From: Dryococelus australis
Taxonomy: Eukaryota > Arthropoda > Insecta > Phasmatodea > Phasmatidae
Reading direction: 5' to 3'
DNA: 64,000 nt
NCBI GenBank assembly: GCA_029891345.1
Contig: CM057003.1
Location: forward strand, 11,412,209 to 11,476,208
A program made the translations under genes and the position numbers. Below the pieces are notes generated by a model. The model made no database searches. It saw only the letters and a program-made list of their open reading frames with translations, and had not been told where the DNA came from. This document shows positions 33,821-45,123 of this stretch, one piece after another (the stretch's first letter is position 1; each line of letters opens with the position of its first letter).

Positions 33821-34725
33821 CACAGCAAACAATTTTGTACGGTTTAAAAATAATTCCTTGGAAACAAGTTGCTAAATTTCTTTTAGCACTAAAAGTGAAA
33901 CACTGTCTCTTTACAACACATAAAATTGTTTATTCAAATGCATGTTTGTAAATACACATGAAATATACAGTAGGCCTACCTCCTTGTTAAAATTCAACGT
34001 TAGTAATACACACTACACAGTGAGGTGTCTACAATTTGCTCCTATTAATTTGTTATATTACAAAATAATCTTAGCAAGTAATTTCCTAAGAATTGTTGTA
34101 AAAAGTGCAGAAAATTTTACCAGTTTTGGAAACTAATTTGCAAAAAACTTTAACTTTCTTGTGACACTACAAGTGAAATACTATATCTTTCCAACACACT
34201 GATAAATGAAATATACAAAATTGTTTATAAATTTCCATGTTTATAATATGTACAAGAATCTACAGTATTTGGTTGTTAAAATTTAACATTAGTAACACAA
34301 ATTACATTGTAACGTACTGTAGAATTTTCCCTAATTCACTTGTAGTGTTACAAAAATAACCTTGGTGCACTGTAAAAAATATTCGTATTTTTACAAATTA
34401 TTTGATACGAACTAGTTGCCAAGATTATTTTTGTAACACTGTAAGTGGATTAGAGCAAATTTAACGACACCGTAATATGGAATGTTTAAAACTATTTTTG
34501 AACTGTTCACAAATCAACCGTAGACATCAAATTTGTTGTAAAAATGGAATTACGATTGTTTCATTAAACAACGTGATGTAAAGATACGATATTTCAGTTG
34601 CACAGTCTCAATACAATATTTTGCAACCAGTTTTCAAAGAATTTATTGTAAAGGGTATTTTAGTTTTACTTTGCGAATGTTTTCCGAACAGTCGCTTGTC
34701 AGAAATGTTTGAAAGCTTTACAGTG
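33821..34725. mobile_element. V element: TA-flanked TIR element with internal direct and inverted repeats
   Basis: Ends are CACAGCAAACAATTTTG at the left and the inverse of CACTGTAAAGCTTTC at the right, flanked by TA at 33819-33820 and 34726-34727. Inside, two diverged direct units (about 33855-34080 and 34125-34370) share CTAAAAGTGAAAC / CTACAAGTGAAAT, AAAATTGTTTAT and TTGTTAAAATT(C/T)AAC. A strong inverted repeat pairs 34325-34365 with 34415-34462 (TGTTACAAAAATAA against TTATTTTTGTAACA). It has no coding capacity. The CACTGTAAA end resembles the W-family CACTCTAAA end, and both use TA. Confidence 0.65.
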
Positions 34726-36053
34726 TAGTCCTGTGTATCTGCGTGCCTCGCGGGCGGGTTATGTCCTCGTGTCACGCGTGGAAGCGTGTAAGGTCCTATC
34801 TGGGGACACGTTAGGCATCTTCGTCGGCGCGGGCCGAGCCGGGTGGCTTCCTATAGTTGTGATCCTTCCTTGATTTATCGCTGCTACTTCCCTTATCTCA
34901 CCTCACGTACTCGCGCTACGAGTGTGCTATCCTCGCGTGCTTAATCTGATGTTACTTGAGTACATTTGAAATGAAACACTAAAATAAAATAAAATACTCT
35001 ATATAGTCTATTCGTGGTATCTTTATCCTTATTGCATCAGATATATGATAAATCACTCCATGTATTAATCGTTGGTTATCTTAAATATGTTAACATAAAT
35101 GTATGTTATTTTCGGTTTAATTCAAATATTATTTATATGATATCTATGAAATAAAATATATTGTTTATAAACAATATGAGTTAAAATAGAGAGAACATAC
35201 CTAAGTGAATTGGTAATGCCTAGTAAGAAATAGTTCTTATTGAAAATATTATTAAAATGGGTGCCCACGAATAGGGTGCGTTGTCCTTTTGGTGTAATTT
35301 TCTATACTTGGTTAAGCTCCCTTTGCATGAAGCGGAGGAACAGGCTGAAAGTAGAACTTTTAGCAGGGTTTCAGAAGATTTGGAAGTAACCGTGCTCGTA
35401 ATGTGAAATGTGACTTAAAACACAGTAAGAATGACAGCAAACTGGAAAATTTAGTTCTATAGGTATCTTAAGGCTGTTCAAGATTCCAATTTGATTTCCT
35501 AGATTTCGAGAATATTTTATTGTTTCGCGATACAATACTGCTAGTATCATTATTAAAATACGAAGTAATTTGGAAATTACAATGTATAATATTTTTCGGC
35601 ATAAATATGAAACTTTTGACTTCAAATCTTGCTTTGTAATAATTTCTAAATGATACTTTAACACAGATATTTTTGGTTTCAAATAAACACTTTGTTGAAG
35701 TAACATGAGTGACATGTGACGGTTTCTTTGATGTCCGGCAGCTCGTGGTTCATGTGCGGCAAGGGTTAACTTTTAAAACGTTGACTTCTAATACTTTCCC
35801 AGGAGTCAAAAATGAAACACGGGCGAATCGTACTCTGTAGCAAATTTTCTTTAAATATTCTTCACGACACTCATCACATAAGCAATTATTTGGAGCTATA
35901 TACTAACGTAATAATTTTGTTAAATTTCAAAATTGTGAAAATAAAAAAAAGGATACCAATTTAAAATTACTATTGCCCTTATCATTCATGTTTTGAAAGT
36001 AATTTCCCTCCGTTGACATACTCTCTTCATATTGTTATTTCATATAACAGTGA
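34726..36053. other. Unassigned DNA
   Basis: A GC-richer patch at 34740-34940 with CACGCGTGGAAGCGTG is followed by AT-rich sequence. A 114-codon minus-strand frame (35371-35715) is AT-rich and I do not recognise it. No repeat family is identified. Confidence 0.4.
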
Positions 36054-36415
36054 TAATCTTTACTAATATAATAAATGCAAAAATGTGTTTGTTTATTTGT
36101 TCGTCCTTCTTTCACGTCAAAATGGAGAAACCTATTGTCATCAATTTTACACAGTCTATAGATAATAACCCCAGGACCAACTTTGTCTTTGTTTCATCGA
36201 GATATCTCAAACAGTTACGGAAAAAAATGTTGATCAGGGATGTAAATAGGTACTGGATTAAGCTTTTCTTAGGATTACTGCATAAACAAAAGCATTGTTA
36301 AAAATATATATTCGTCATTTCTCCTTTCTTTTTTGTCCATGGGCTGTAAAAACTTTCCTTCCAAAAAGCTGCTCAGTGGCAAGAGTTATTCCAAGTAGGA
36401 CCGCAGTGACCCAGT

Positions 36416-36417
<2 letters not shown>

Positions 36418-36483
<66 letters not shown>
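36418..36483. repeat. (AT)n microsatellite
   Basis: About 66 bp of uninterrupted AT, followed by a short (CA) run, inside the repeat at 36054-36653. Confidence 0.95.
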
Positions 36484-36486
<3 letters not shown>

Positions 36487-36505
36487 CACACACACACACC
36501 CAGTA

Positions 36506-36585
36506 GTGGGGCCGCAGTTGGTCAGGGGGTAGAGAACCCAGTAGTGGGGCCACAGAAACTCAGTGGGTAGAGAAACCAATAGTAG
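36506..36585 (+). repeat. Two-unit tandem duplication of about 38 bp
   Basis: CCCAGTAGTGGGGCCGCAG then TTGGTCAGGGGGTAGAGAA is followed by a diverged copy, CCCAGTAGTGGGGCCACAG then AAACTCAGTGGGTAGAGAA. The unit GGGGCCGCAGTTGGTCAGGG looks like a SINE or tRNA head, so a SINE insertion may have seeded it. Confidence 0.7.
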
Positions 36586-36653
36586 CTTAGTGTCACAAAA
36601 CTTCATTTTTTAACCCTATAAACACGCGAGCGAAGCCGCGGGTAAAAACCAGT

Positions 36654-38420
36654 TTGTTAATAGTTTTGTTTTTATTAGTTTGCAACAATGAACTTACGAC
36701 GAACGTACGAATTTCGGTTGTAAATCGCTCGGCTGAGCGATGGACGGACGGACGCGACGGGCTGTTGTAAATCCTGCCTCGCTTGCAAATGTCGTGCAGT
36801 TAACTTGCCTTTTAGTAGGTGATGCGTCAGCGCAGGTTAGCACCGCAGTTCTCACTTGGCCCCGCCTACTCAACAACGCGTTGAGCGCCACTGTGCCGTA
36901 TTATTGTTCACTCGCTAAAGACAGCTAAACATGTTAGAGCACTAACGGAATTCCTGTATTTCCTAGCGTTCCACGAACCAAGCACAAGGGGCAATTTCTT
37001 CTTCAGCGCGAAATTTAACTACAAAGTGTCCAGTGGCGTGTAGTGGCTTTTTTTTTTTTTTTTTTTTTTTTAACAGGGTAAGCAATTTCTACTAACAGAC
37101 GCGAATTCGAACTTTGCTTACACTCCACATGTATGTACCGTTTTAGAATATCTAACATTAGTCATAAAAACGGAAACGTAATTAATGTAATAATAATTAA
37201 AGTGAATATTATTTAGAGAGCATATTACAAATTCTAAGAAAATTCCCGTTTTTCCGAACACTTTCATCCACTTTCCAAGGAAAAAAAGTACAACTGGAGG
37301 AAGCAAACAGAACGACTGCTTACCCTGCCGAAGGAACGCGGTCGAGCGTGTGGCGTGTTGTTGCTTGCGAGTTCGATTCATCGCTAGTCGCTCCCGTTTG
37401 TGGAAATAAATACTAGATAGCAGCACTATGTTAGTACAGTACGGGAGATACGAAAACTCTTGTTTTTCGAATCTAAAACGGAGAAGTCAGTATTAAATGT
37501 GTTTAAAGTTAAGGCGAAAACTATAAAGGGTCAAACACTTCCAATATGTGTGGATACTTTGAATCAGTGACAATAGCGTTGGTTGGCTTCTTTTAATCGG
37601 CTAACGAGTGAACGACGAACGCACAGTGAATCAGTGACTTTAAGCAATTTAAAGCTGTGTAATCGCAGAAAGGGCTGTTTAAACTCTGTATAGTTGAGTT
37701 TGTGAATTATTCACCGATTTTACATTGACTTGGGGAATTTACTTTTCATCGTATGGGTTTAACTTTCGCGATTCAGATATAGTATAAAGTTCAGATTATA
37801 TTCAAAGCAATATTTTCCACTTGTAATAGTAGCATGAAAAGTTATCCGTATGTTGATTGTTATCGTCAATTAAAAAAAAAAACATATCAAGTGTTAAATT
37901 TTGTCATAAAAAGAAAAAAAAATCAATCTATTCATGCATGTTAAATACGAACATGTTGGCAGTACAGTGCGATATAAACATGACACAATGGCATTTTTGT
38001 GTGTTCGCGAAAATAAAATGTTTGCGAAAATATGTAGTTTCCATGACTAAGTCTGCGTACGGCTTAACATCTCGTTGACAGAGCACAGTAGTTAAATACG
38101 GAAACCAGTTTTTCGGACAATTAGGGGCGGCAAAGAAGTCTGTTATGGTCAGTATGGAGATAATTCATATGACATAAGCTGTAACTGTGCTCCAATCGAC
38201 GGACTCATCAGACTAGCGCGTTAGTGTACGTAATATTTCAAGCACAAATACTTTGGAGGAGCCAGTCTTGAAGAAAAAATTTCAATTAGTAATTTTAGTG
38301 AAAGGGCTATGTACCTTCAATAAGAAAGATATTGTTATTTGTAATGAAAATGAAATTTTTTTTTCGGTTACATTCGGCATTATTAATCCAAGCTCCCGTT
38401 TAGTATTTATTTAATGGTTT
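36654..38420. other. Unassigned DNA
   Basis: AT-rich except for a moderately GC-rich patch near 36730-36900. An 11-bp perfect inverted repeat, CAGGGTAAGCA (about 37074) and TGCTTACCCTG (about 37317), with a T run at about 37050-37071, may mark a small element. No gene is called. The 102-codon minus-strand frame (37118-37426) is unremarkable. Confidence 0.4.
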
Positions 38421-38698
38421 CACTCTAAATTCGAATCAGTAGGAAACCACTGATTCGCAGAGAAATTCAACTACTTTAATCAGTGAAAATGGCTCCACGT
38501 AGAATCAGTGGAAAACCACTGGTTGTTTCAGTGAAAACATTACACTGATTGAATTAGTGACGGCCGACTACAGTGGCGAATTAAATACTGATTTTATTGA
38601 ATGTAGGTAAATAATTACGTGAAATAAACATATTTACGATAGTATATTATTCATATTGTGCAATTTAGCGTAATTTTAAAAAGTAAAAAAAAAATTGA

Positions 38699-38768
38699 AG
38701 GTGGCTGTAATTGAACTCACGCACCCCTTGACTCCAGGCCGTTACGTTACCAGCCAAGCTACCACATC
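38699..38768 (-). other. tRNA-like module inside W copy 3
   Basis: On the minus strand: GATGTGGTAGCTTGGCTGG, then GGTGCGTGAGTTCAATTACA and GCCACC. The A box TAGCTTGGCTGG and B box GAGTTCAATTAC correspond to those of copy 2. GTGG near the 5' side can pair with CCAC at the 3' side as in an acceptor stem. It is followed by a T run in the element. Confidence 0.55.
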
Positions 38769-39160
38769 ACGTCGAAGACCTGAGATGAAAATATCTCTCT
38801 TATAACATCTCTGCGAAATCGTGATGTTTGAAGTTTTGCGCTCACACTTTTTGTTTTTGGTTTGATTTGTACCGTTAGGATTGTTAAAACGAATAGTATA
38901 TACTCTCTTCGCCACATTAAATGCCGTTTAAACCTTCAAACAGAGCGCTGTAACGATTACATAGAAACGAAATGAAAGATATAAAACCGGAATAAAAGGC
39001 TGTGTGTTCCTATTACCCTGTAAAAAATGAAACACATTTTAGAAAGTATTTTGTATTGGTTTCATTGGTTTATTTGTTGTTACTTCTCTTACACGTTGTT
39101 TAGTGGCCATTTTTAAAGGGTGTTCGACAGCCATTTGTACACGCAGGTTCACTGATACAT

Positions 39161-40015
39161 TGTGACGGTGTTTGCCAACACATACAATACGAGGTCCTTA
39201 TCTCAACTGCTTCCTGAATGTAGGTGTTTTAATTTGGAAGGCAGCCGCGAGCCCCCCAATGATGCCAAAAAAGGGATTTGGGTTGGATCCAGTGAAAAGG
39301 TTTGAAAATATTCGTTGCCTTGCGTTTACATTATAACTTCAAATCAGTTACATAGTAGTTTTTCCCCCAATATCACGATAAGTAGGCTTTATATAAAATA
39401 TAATTTTCCAAATTTTCCGGCGTTTATATTTGGTATAAGAAGTTGGTATCGAAAATAATTATGTTTAAAGCTTCCCCAAAAATTTACATTTTTACTAAAT
39501 TACATCTCTTTCCAGCTATAAGCAGGCTAGATTAAATATTTTCCTTTAAAGCATACTTAACTAAAATGGCAGCAAGGGGCCCCCCCATTTTTTATGTTGA
39601 CGGAACAGCAATTCCTGCCCAAGTGAAAATCCTGTGCTGTCTCCCCGAACCTGGGCGAGACACCTGTATTTATATTTTATTTGAAACCATCGAGAACATT
39701 TAAAAATGATCTTCACTCCGTCGATATACGGAAATCCTGGAAGGGCACCCTGGTGGTACGTGACTGGCTGGCGTCACGTGGGCAAGGTGACGTACGAGGG
39801 AGGGGAAGGCAGTCATAGATTTCGTGGGCGGCAGAGGCCCCGCTGCGCCCACACTTGCAGACCAGCAGGCCCGCCCAACGGACGTGAGGCGTAGAGCTCG
39901 TCAAATACACCCCCGTCGCAGCGGATGTAAGTCATCCCAAAAGGCCAACATTTTCTCAACTTGACATAACACCGTCGGTTTAGCTTTCTTTCGATGTGCA
40001 GGGATAGCCGTCACA
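39161..40015. mobile_element. 855-bp TIR insertion inside W copy 3
   Basis: Comparison with W copy 1 shows contiguous W sequence on both sides, ending GGTTCACTGATAC and resuming TCAGTCAAAAATAATTAGAG. The inserted DNA starts TGTGACGG and ends CCGTCACA, perfect 8-bp inverted termini. I found no clean target-site duplication. A GC-richer patch near 39715-39920 is open in opposite directions (62 and 65 codons) without recognisable protein. The superfamily is undetermined. Confidence 0.65.
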
Positions 40016-40271
40016 TCAGTCAAAAATAATTAGAGATGGAGCAAGTTGCTCAGATGTTTCACTGGTCTATCAGTCAAAAAATAAACCACTGAGAACAGTG
40101 TAAGAAATGACTGACGAATCTATGGGAAATGTCACTGAATCAATCAGTGAAGGAAATACTGCATTTTTTTCACTGGTTCGTCAGTTAAATCTGCTGAAGT
40201 GACTGTTGTATCGTTCAGATACGTTTTGCTTATTGAAACAGTGAAATTCTCACTGATTCCGATTTAGAGTG

Positions 40272-42290
40272 TTCCTTAGAAACATATATTTACATATATT
40301 AGAAATCTTTGTGGCTTTGTGTATTTCAGTATGTTGTAACTGAAGTTTTTGAGAAGATTACGATGAACGCACAGCACATTTTACCTGTAGAGTAATAAAT
40401 AGAACATGTCTCCGATGAAAAAACGAACAAGTTGCAAGCCAGAGAATAAATGTAAAGAGTACCAGACCGATAAACACAGTAATAGTGGTGACCTTGAAAA
40501 TTACATCGGCAGAGAAGGTCCAAAATTCTCGCGGTCTGCCGAAGAAACGTTCTGCAAGTGATGAATCCTCTTAAGTGCGTTCAAGAGTCTTAAATTATTT
40601 TCCACATTTTTGGCATATTAAATATTTTTACGTTGTCGTAGTAAAATGATACTATGAAATCAATTGTTTGACAATGGCAGAAAATAACTTTCCAAAAAAG
40701 AATTAACGGAACTACATAAATGTTTAATTTCTATTTTTTTCCATACAAATTCCAAAACTGAACAACGGGCTAGACAACACGACTGGAACTCGCGCCACAC
40801 TTCTGAAACTTACTCAGCTGTATATTCAAGACCGGTTGACCGGAGAACGCTGCACTAATGTATCCGGACTTGTTAATTTAGACTTGTAGTTTATTTGAGC
40901 ATAAAAACATACGTCCAATTCCTTTTGGTTTCAATTTTTTTTGCGTTAATAATTCAATAATTTGACTAACCCTTTACTACTAATGCAAAGCAGTGTTTTT
41001 ACGAACTAAACTTTAGGATGCCTCGGATCTGCTATCAGTACTACATCACCCAACACACTTCCTATTCTATCTCGAGCAGGTTACGGAATGTATAACTATC
41101 GCCACTTTTAATCACTTTGAGGCCCCGAGAACCCAGGACACCTCAAATAATTCAATTTCCGAAAAAATTTAAAAACCAAATATGTCTACAAAAAAATGTG
41201 ATAAAAGTAAAGAGGCATAGAGCATGGTCAATTAAGCTGAAAATATACTTCCAAAATCTGCATTAGATTTAATAAGGTTAACACTACAGTACATAATAGA
41301 AGGATAAATATGTTCGTAATAATTTTAATATTGCGTGATATTTTTTATTTCTTTTCTTTTATTTACACAGACCCAAAATGGTCAGAACAATATTCCATTA
41401 CAAATTTTTAAGCACACAAATAGTTTATAATAATATTTCTATAAAAATATTTTGTCCCACATTGACTCTTTAAATATATTTTTCCAAATTTTTAAGCAAA
41501 CGAATAGTTCACCATGATATTTAAATTATGTCTATAAAAATATCTTGTCTCACACGGACTCTTTAAATATATTATTGTATTTAGCTTTTCTCACAAAAAT
41601 GGATTACAAACATTTACAAAGATTACCCATATAGTATAACTCAAGTGTTGAGCCAAAAGGATTCCACAATTTAAACTAACATAAAATTATTAAAAATGTA
41701 AATATGTCTCGTACTGTATTTCCAATCATGACTTTCCCTATCCATGAAATTTACAGCCACTAAATATTTTTCTTTGGCTTAGGACAACATTTATATCTCC
41801 CTGGCCACCTGAGATCTACCATGGCCATTCACAGGTAGTTTTAAGGTAACTTTCTTTTACTTCTAATACACCAATCACTATTCAAAAATGTAAATCCACC
41901 ACTATTTTCAAATTAACACAGAGCAAAATCTCTGGCTTTTCTCCCTGGCATAGGCCAATTAATCTTTCCAAACAGCCCGTTTCCAAAACAGTGGGCGAAA
42001 CAAGACTATGACTGATGCTATTCGATCAGCCCAAAAATTGCAGAGAACTGACGACATACAAATTATCATTCCTGGGAAAATTAAAAAATTATTTATGACA
42101 TGAAAAGAATTAAGGTTCCTCCTCTCATATTACTTATTAGAAAAATGGAAGCAGTTCCTATTATGTTGTGCAGACAGTACTTATTCTGCTTATATTATCC
42201 AAAAATTATCCTGACTTTAAATTAAAATTAGAGCGTCAAAGTGACCTTCCTGCATATCCTTAAAGGCTTTACATTTTTATTTTTACCGAA
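40272..42290. other. AT-rich unassigned DNA
   Basis: It contains a weak tRNA-like arrangement on the minus strand at about 40768-40856 (B-box-like GAGTTCCAGTC) and a diverged tandem duplication at 41401-41580. No gene recognised. Confidence 0.4.
41401..41580 (+). repeat. Diverged tandem duplication (two units of about 84-96 bp)
   Basis: Both units start CAAATTTTTAAGCA and share AATAGTT, TCTATAAAAATAT(T/C)TTGTC and GACTCTTTAAATATATT in order. The second unit has small insertions. Confidence 0.75.
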
Positions 42291-42985
42291 ATTACCTGAC
42301 CTGTGTTCTGGGGAGACTTCCCTCGCAACCAAGCGTCTGGCCCCGATACCAGGTTTTATCACTGCTTATACACAGAAATTACCTGACCTGTTATCTGGGG
42401 AGACTTCCCTCGCAACCAAGCGTCTGGCCCCGATACCAGGTTTTATCACTGCTTATACACAGAAATTACCTGACCTGTGTTCTGGGAGACTTCCCTCGCA
42501 ACCAAGCGTCTGGCCCCGATACCAGGTTTTATCACTGCTTATACACAGAAATTACCTGACCTGTTATCTGGGGAGACTTCCCTCGCAACCAAGCGTCTGG
42601 CCCCGATACCAGGTTTTATCACTGCTTATACACAGAAATTACCTGACCTGTTATCTGGGGAGACTTCCCTCGCAACCAAGCGTCTGGCCCCGATACCAGG
42701 TTTTATCACTGCTTATACACAGAAATTACCTGACCTGTTATCTGGGGAGACTTCCCTCGCAACCAAGCGTCTGGCCCCGATACCAGGTTTTATCACTGCT
42801 TATACACAGAAATTACCTGACCTGTGTTCTGGGGAGACTTCCCTCGCAACCAAGCGTCTGGCCCCGATACCAGGTTTTATCACTGCTTATACACAGAAAT
42901 TACCTGACCTGTGTTCTGGGGAGACTTCCCTCGCAACCAAGCGTCTGGCCCCGATACCAGGTTTTATCACTGCTTATACACAGAA
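42291..42985 (+). repeat. 87-bp minisatellite, eight units
   Basis: Units start at 42291, 42378, 42465, 42551, 42638, 42725, 42812 and 42899 (each begins ATTACCTGACC). Seven are 87 bp; the third is 86 bp because one G is missing from a GGGG run. Two variants alternate, GTGTTCTGG (A) and GTTATCTGG (B), in the order A B A B B B A A; otherwise the units are nearly identical. Because 87 is divisible by three, two frames stay open across the array (302 and 176 codons, neither starting at an in-frame ATG within the array). The 86-bp unit shifts one frame into the other. I regard the open frames as a by-product of the period. The edges lie in ordinary AT-rich DNA. Confidence 0.9.
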
Positions 42986-44139
42986 ATCGAGCATTGCCTC
43001 GCTATGAGGGTAGGTACAATCATCCACCAATAGCGAGCCAGTGCCGAAAAAATCAGTCACTCAATCTCTCCCTATCAGGGTACCCAGAAATCAACACGAT
43101 TAAAAAATTTTCCAGTGCATTTTCGATGACATCACGTCCGTACATTTGAAATTAATCCATTCAAAAATGCGCGGGCCGGGCACGTGTCTTCCGCCGCGCG
43201 TCGAAGAAGGAACACTGCTGATATCTGGTGGCAGCCGGCGTCAACTCCCGCCAGGCACCCCGCGCTTCGGCAGTTTACAGCGAAAGCTCGGGGTCATTGA
43301 CGCTGTCGGTGCATGACCGACCAAGAACAATTATTTGTGCGGTAATTATGCTACTACGAGCCGAAACTCCATCAACGTGGGCATCCGTCAACATAATTGT
43401 AAGTGTTTACGAGTATCAAAGTAAGCTTTTGAGCACACGTCATCTGATCAATACTTTTCCACGGCGGGCGGGTGAAAACAGTCTTGCGTAGAGAATTGGG
43501 CCAGGGCGGAGAGACACTGTACGCGTACATGTAAGCGTACTTGTCTCAACTTCCTTCTTCTTCAAAAACAACTCCAGGATAAAATATTAAATATATTCCA
43601 CCTCCAATTTTACGTACAGGATCACTTCAAAAAATTTTGTGGGTCGAACTCGAACTCTATAGACATAAAGTGGATTTCAGAAAATTGTATAAACAATATA
43701 TTTTTTCTGGGTTTCTATTCTAAATGGTTAGTGAGAATGTAAAAAAAATGCGTGATTGTGTTTAACCTTTAAACAATATTATGCTTATTTGTAAACAATT
43801 TATGATAGGATTCATTAGCAGTTATTCCATAATTTTAAATATGTAATTATTTACGAATTATTTATAAATTATTACATAAGTAATTAAAATAAAATTTGTT
43901 AATGTATTATATATTTTGGGAGTGATTATTGTACAAAATTTATAAGTCTGAATTTAAAACTATGCATAATTAAAGTTACAACGTTTGTGTACAAATAGTA
44001 ACCATTAATGAGTTTATATTGGTACCATATAAATTTCTTGAACACGAAATCGGTTAAATAAATGTTCCCCAAAACGCTTGATTAAAATTGACTAAATAAT
44101 TCCATGCGTTTCTTGCAGGACAATCAAACTCATTACGAG
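42986..44139. other. Unassigned DNA
   Basis: GC-richer at 43160-43520 with an 87-codon frame of no recognised family, then AT-rich to 44139. No repeat identified. Confidence 0.4.
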
Positions 44140-44590
44140 CTCGCGTACCCTCTGAACTTCGTTGCAGTGTTTTTGAAATGGATGTTTTCCCACGAAACTG
44201 TTACCATGAAACGTGCGATCAATGTGCTGATCTACGAAAGAACACACACTTCAGACGCGGGCTGTTGAGTACTTCCCAAGACTCACGCACATTATAAACA
44301 CCATTTCTGAGAACTCCAACAGTTAAAAACGACTATTTTGAAGAGCTGCATGTTAAGGTGGCTGGGTAGGCCGCTGAACGATGTGAAGAGCTCCAGCAAG
44401 AAATTTTTTATTTAGAAACCGTCCAACGTGACTGACGTGAGGTCTGCTTATGAATAGCATTTAAGAAACGTTACACCTCTATACACGTTTTTCAGTTCCT
44501 CCAGTTCCCTCTAGAGCATGTTTTTGTGATAGTGCAAACGACTCAAACAGGTGTTTTCACGGCCAATCTTAGGTATGAACATTCCGGTAT

Positions 44591-44621
<31 letters not shown>

Positions 44622-45055
44622 TAGGGACATGCACCAAACCTTTATTTTTATTATTACTTCATTAAATGGCATGGTCTCCACTGAAAGACTCATAGAGGCG
44701 CGTTATCGACGGCAAGACTGCACGCCAGTTCAGTGCTTTGCGCGTAGAGGCGATGAGCGAGTTTACGCGCATGTCTCGGTCACCCCTAGCGCTTCCGTGC
44801 TTTTAGGCCTCAGACGTGCGAAATTCCTTCAACCGAGCGGCCACCTTAAAATACACAGAACTACGCCACAGACTTTCCACTTTAAGTTATGTTGGTATTT
44901 GCAGAACGGCGAAAGCACTTACACGCCAGTTCAGATCCTCGCGCATAGCTGTGATGACGCTGCATAATGTAACGCTTTTCGCTCCCTCGTGTCTTGGCCT
45001 CAAACGTGGGCAATAGCTCCAGGCTGGCGGGGCCCGTAGAGCGTCGTGTTCGCCT
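44140..45055 (+). repeat. X-family repeat, two partial copies in tandem
   Basis: 44140-44345 matches the first half of X (CTTCGTTGCAGTGTTTTTGA, CTACGAAAGAACACACACTT, GTTGAGTACTTCCC, CACCATTTCTGAG). 44690-44840 and 44915-45055 are two successive versions of the X end (CGCCAGTTCAGTGCTTTGCG and CGCCAGTTCAGATCCTCGCG, each followed by GCGATGA-like and CGTG(T/C)CTT..GGCCTC blocks). An A run of about 23 lies at 44599-44621. Open frames on both strands are not conserved. Confidence 0.6.
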
Positions 45056-45123
45056 GATTTGGAGGTCGTGTTGATTAAACTGATGCACATCGAGGATCGA
45101 TAAGGTTCGGAGCTCATGACCAA

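Larger units (their letters stand above)
36054..36653 (+). mobile_element. Interspersed repeat with TACTAATATAATAAATG start and GCGAAGCCGCGGG end
   Basis: The start ATAATCTTTACTAATATAAT then AAATGC, followed by GTTTGTTTATTTGTTCG, and the end ACGCGAGCGAAGCCGCGGGT then AAAAACCAGT recall a repeat type that I know to be very common in insect genomes, variously classed as Helitron-like or other non-autonomous elements. The class is from memory and unverified. The interior has been expanded by an AT microsatellite and by a duplicated CCCAGTAGTGGGGCC segment. The 89- and 91-codon frames across it are not coding. Confidence 0.55.
38421..40271 (-). mobile_element. W-family TIR element, copy 3, split by an insertion
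   Basis: Ends CACTCTAAATTCGAATCAGT at 38421 and its diverged inverse ending GATTTAGAGTG at 40271. The flanks are TT on both sides (38419-38420, 40272-40273) instead of the TA seen in copies 1 and 2. Removing the insertion at 39161-40015 leaves 996 bp, matching copies 1 and 2 (956 and 1007 bp). The interior blocks appear in inverse order, including the tRNA-like module at about 38699-38768. Confidence 0.8.

Noticed and set aside
36295..36606. Open frames of Tyr-Ile repeats at AT microsatellites (also 7.8, 51.4 and 62.1 kb)
   Set aside because: Alternating AT DNA encodes Tyr-Ile repeats in every frame; this is not protein evidence.
42241..43149. 302-codon open frame
   Set aside because: It is translation of the 87-bp minisatellite, does not start at an ATG, and crosses a 1-bp length difference between units.
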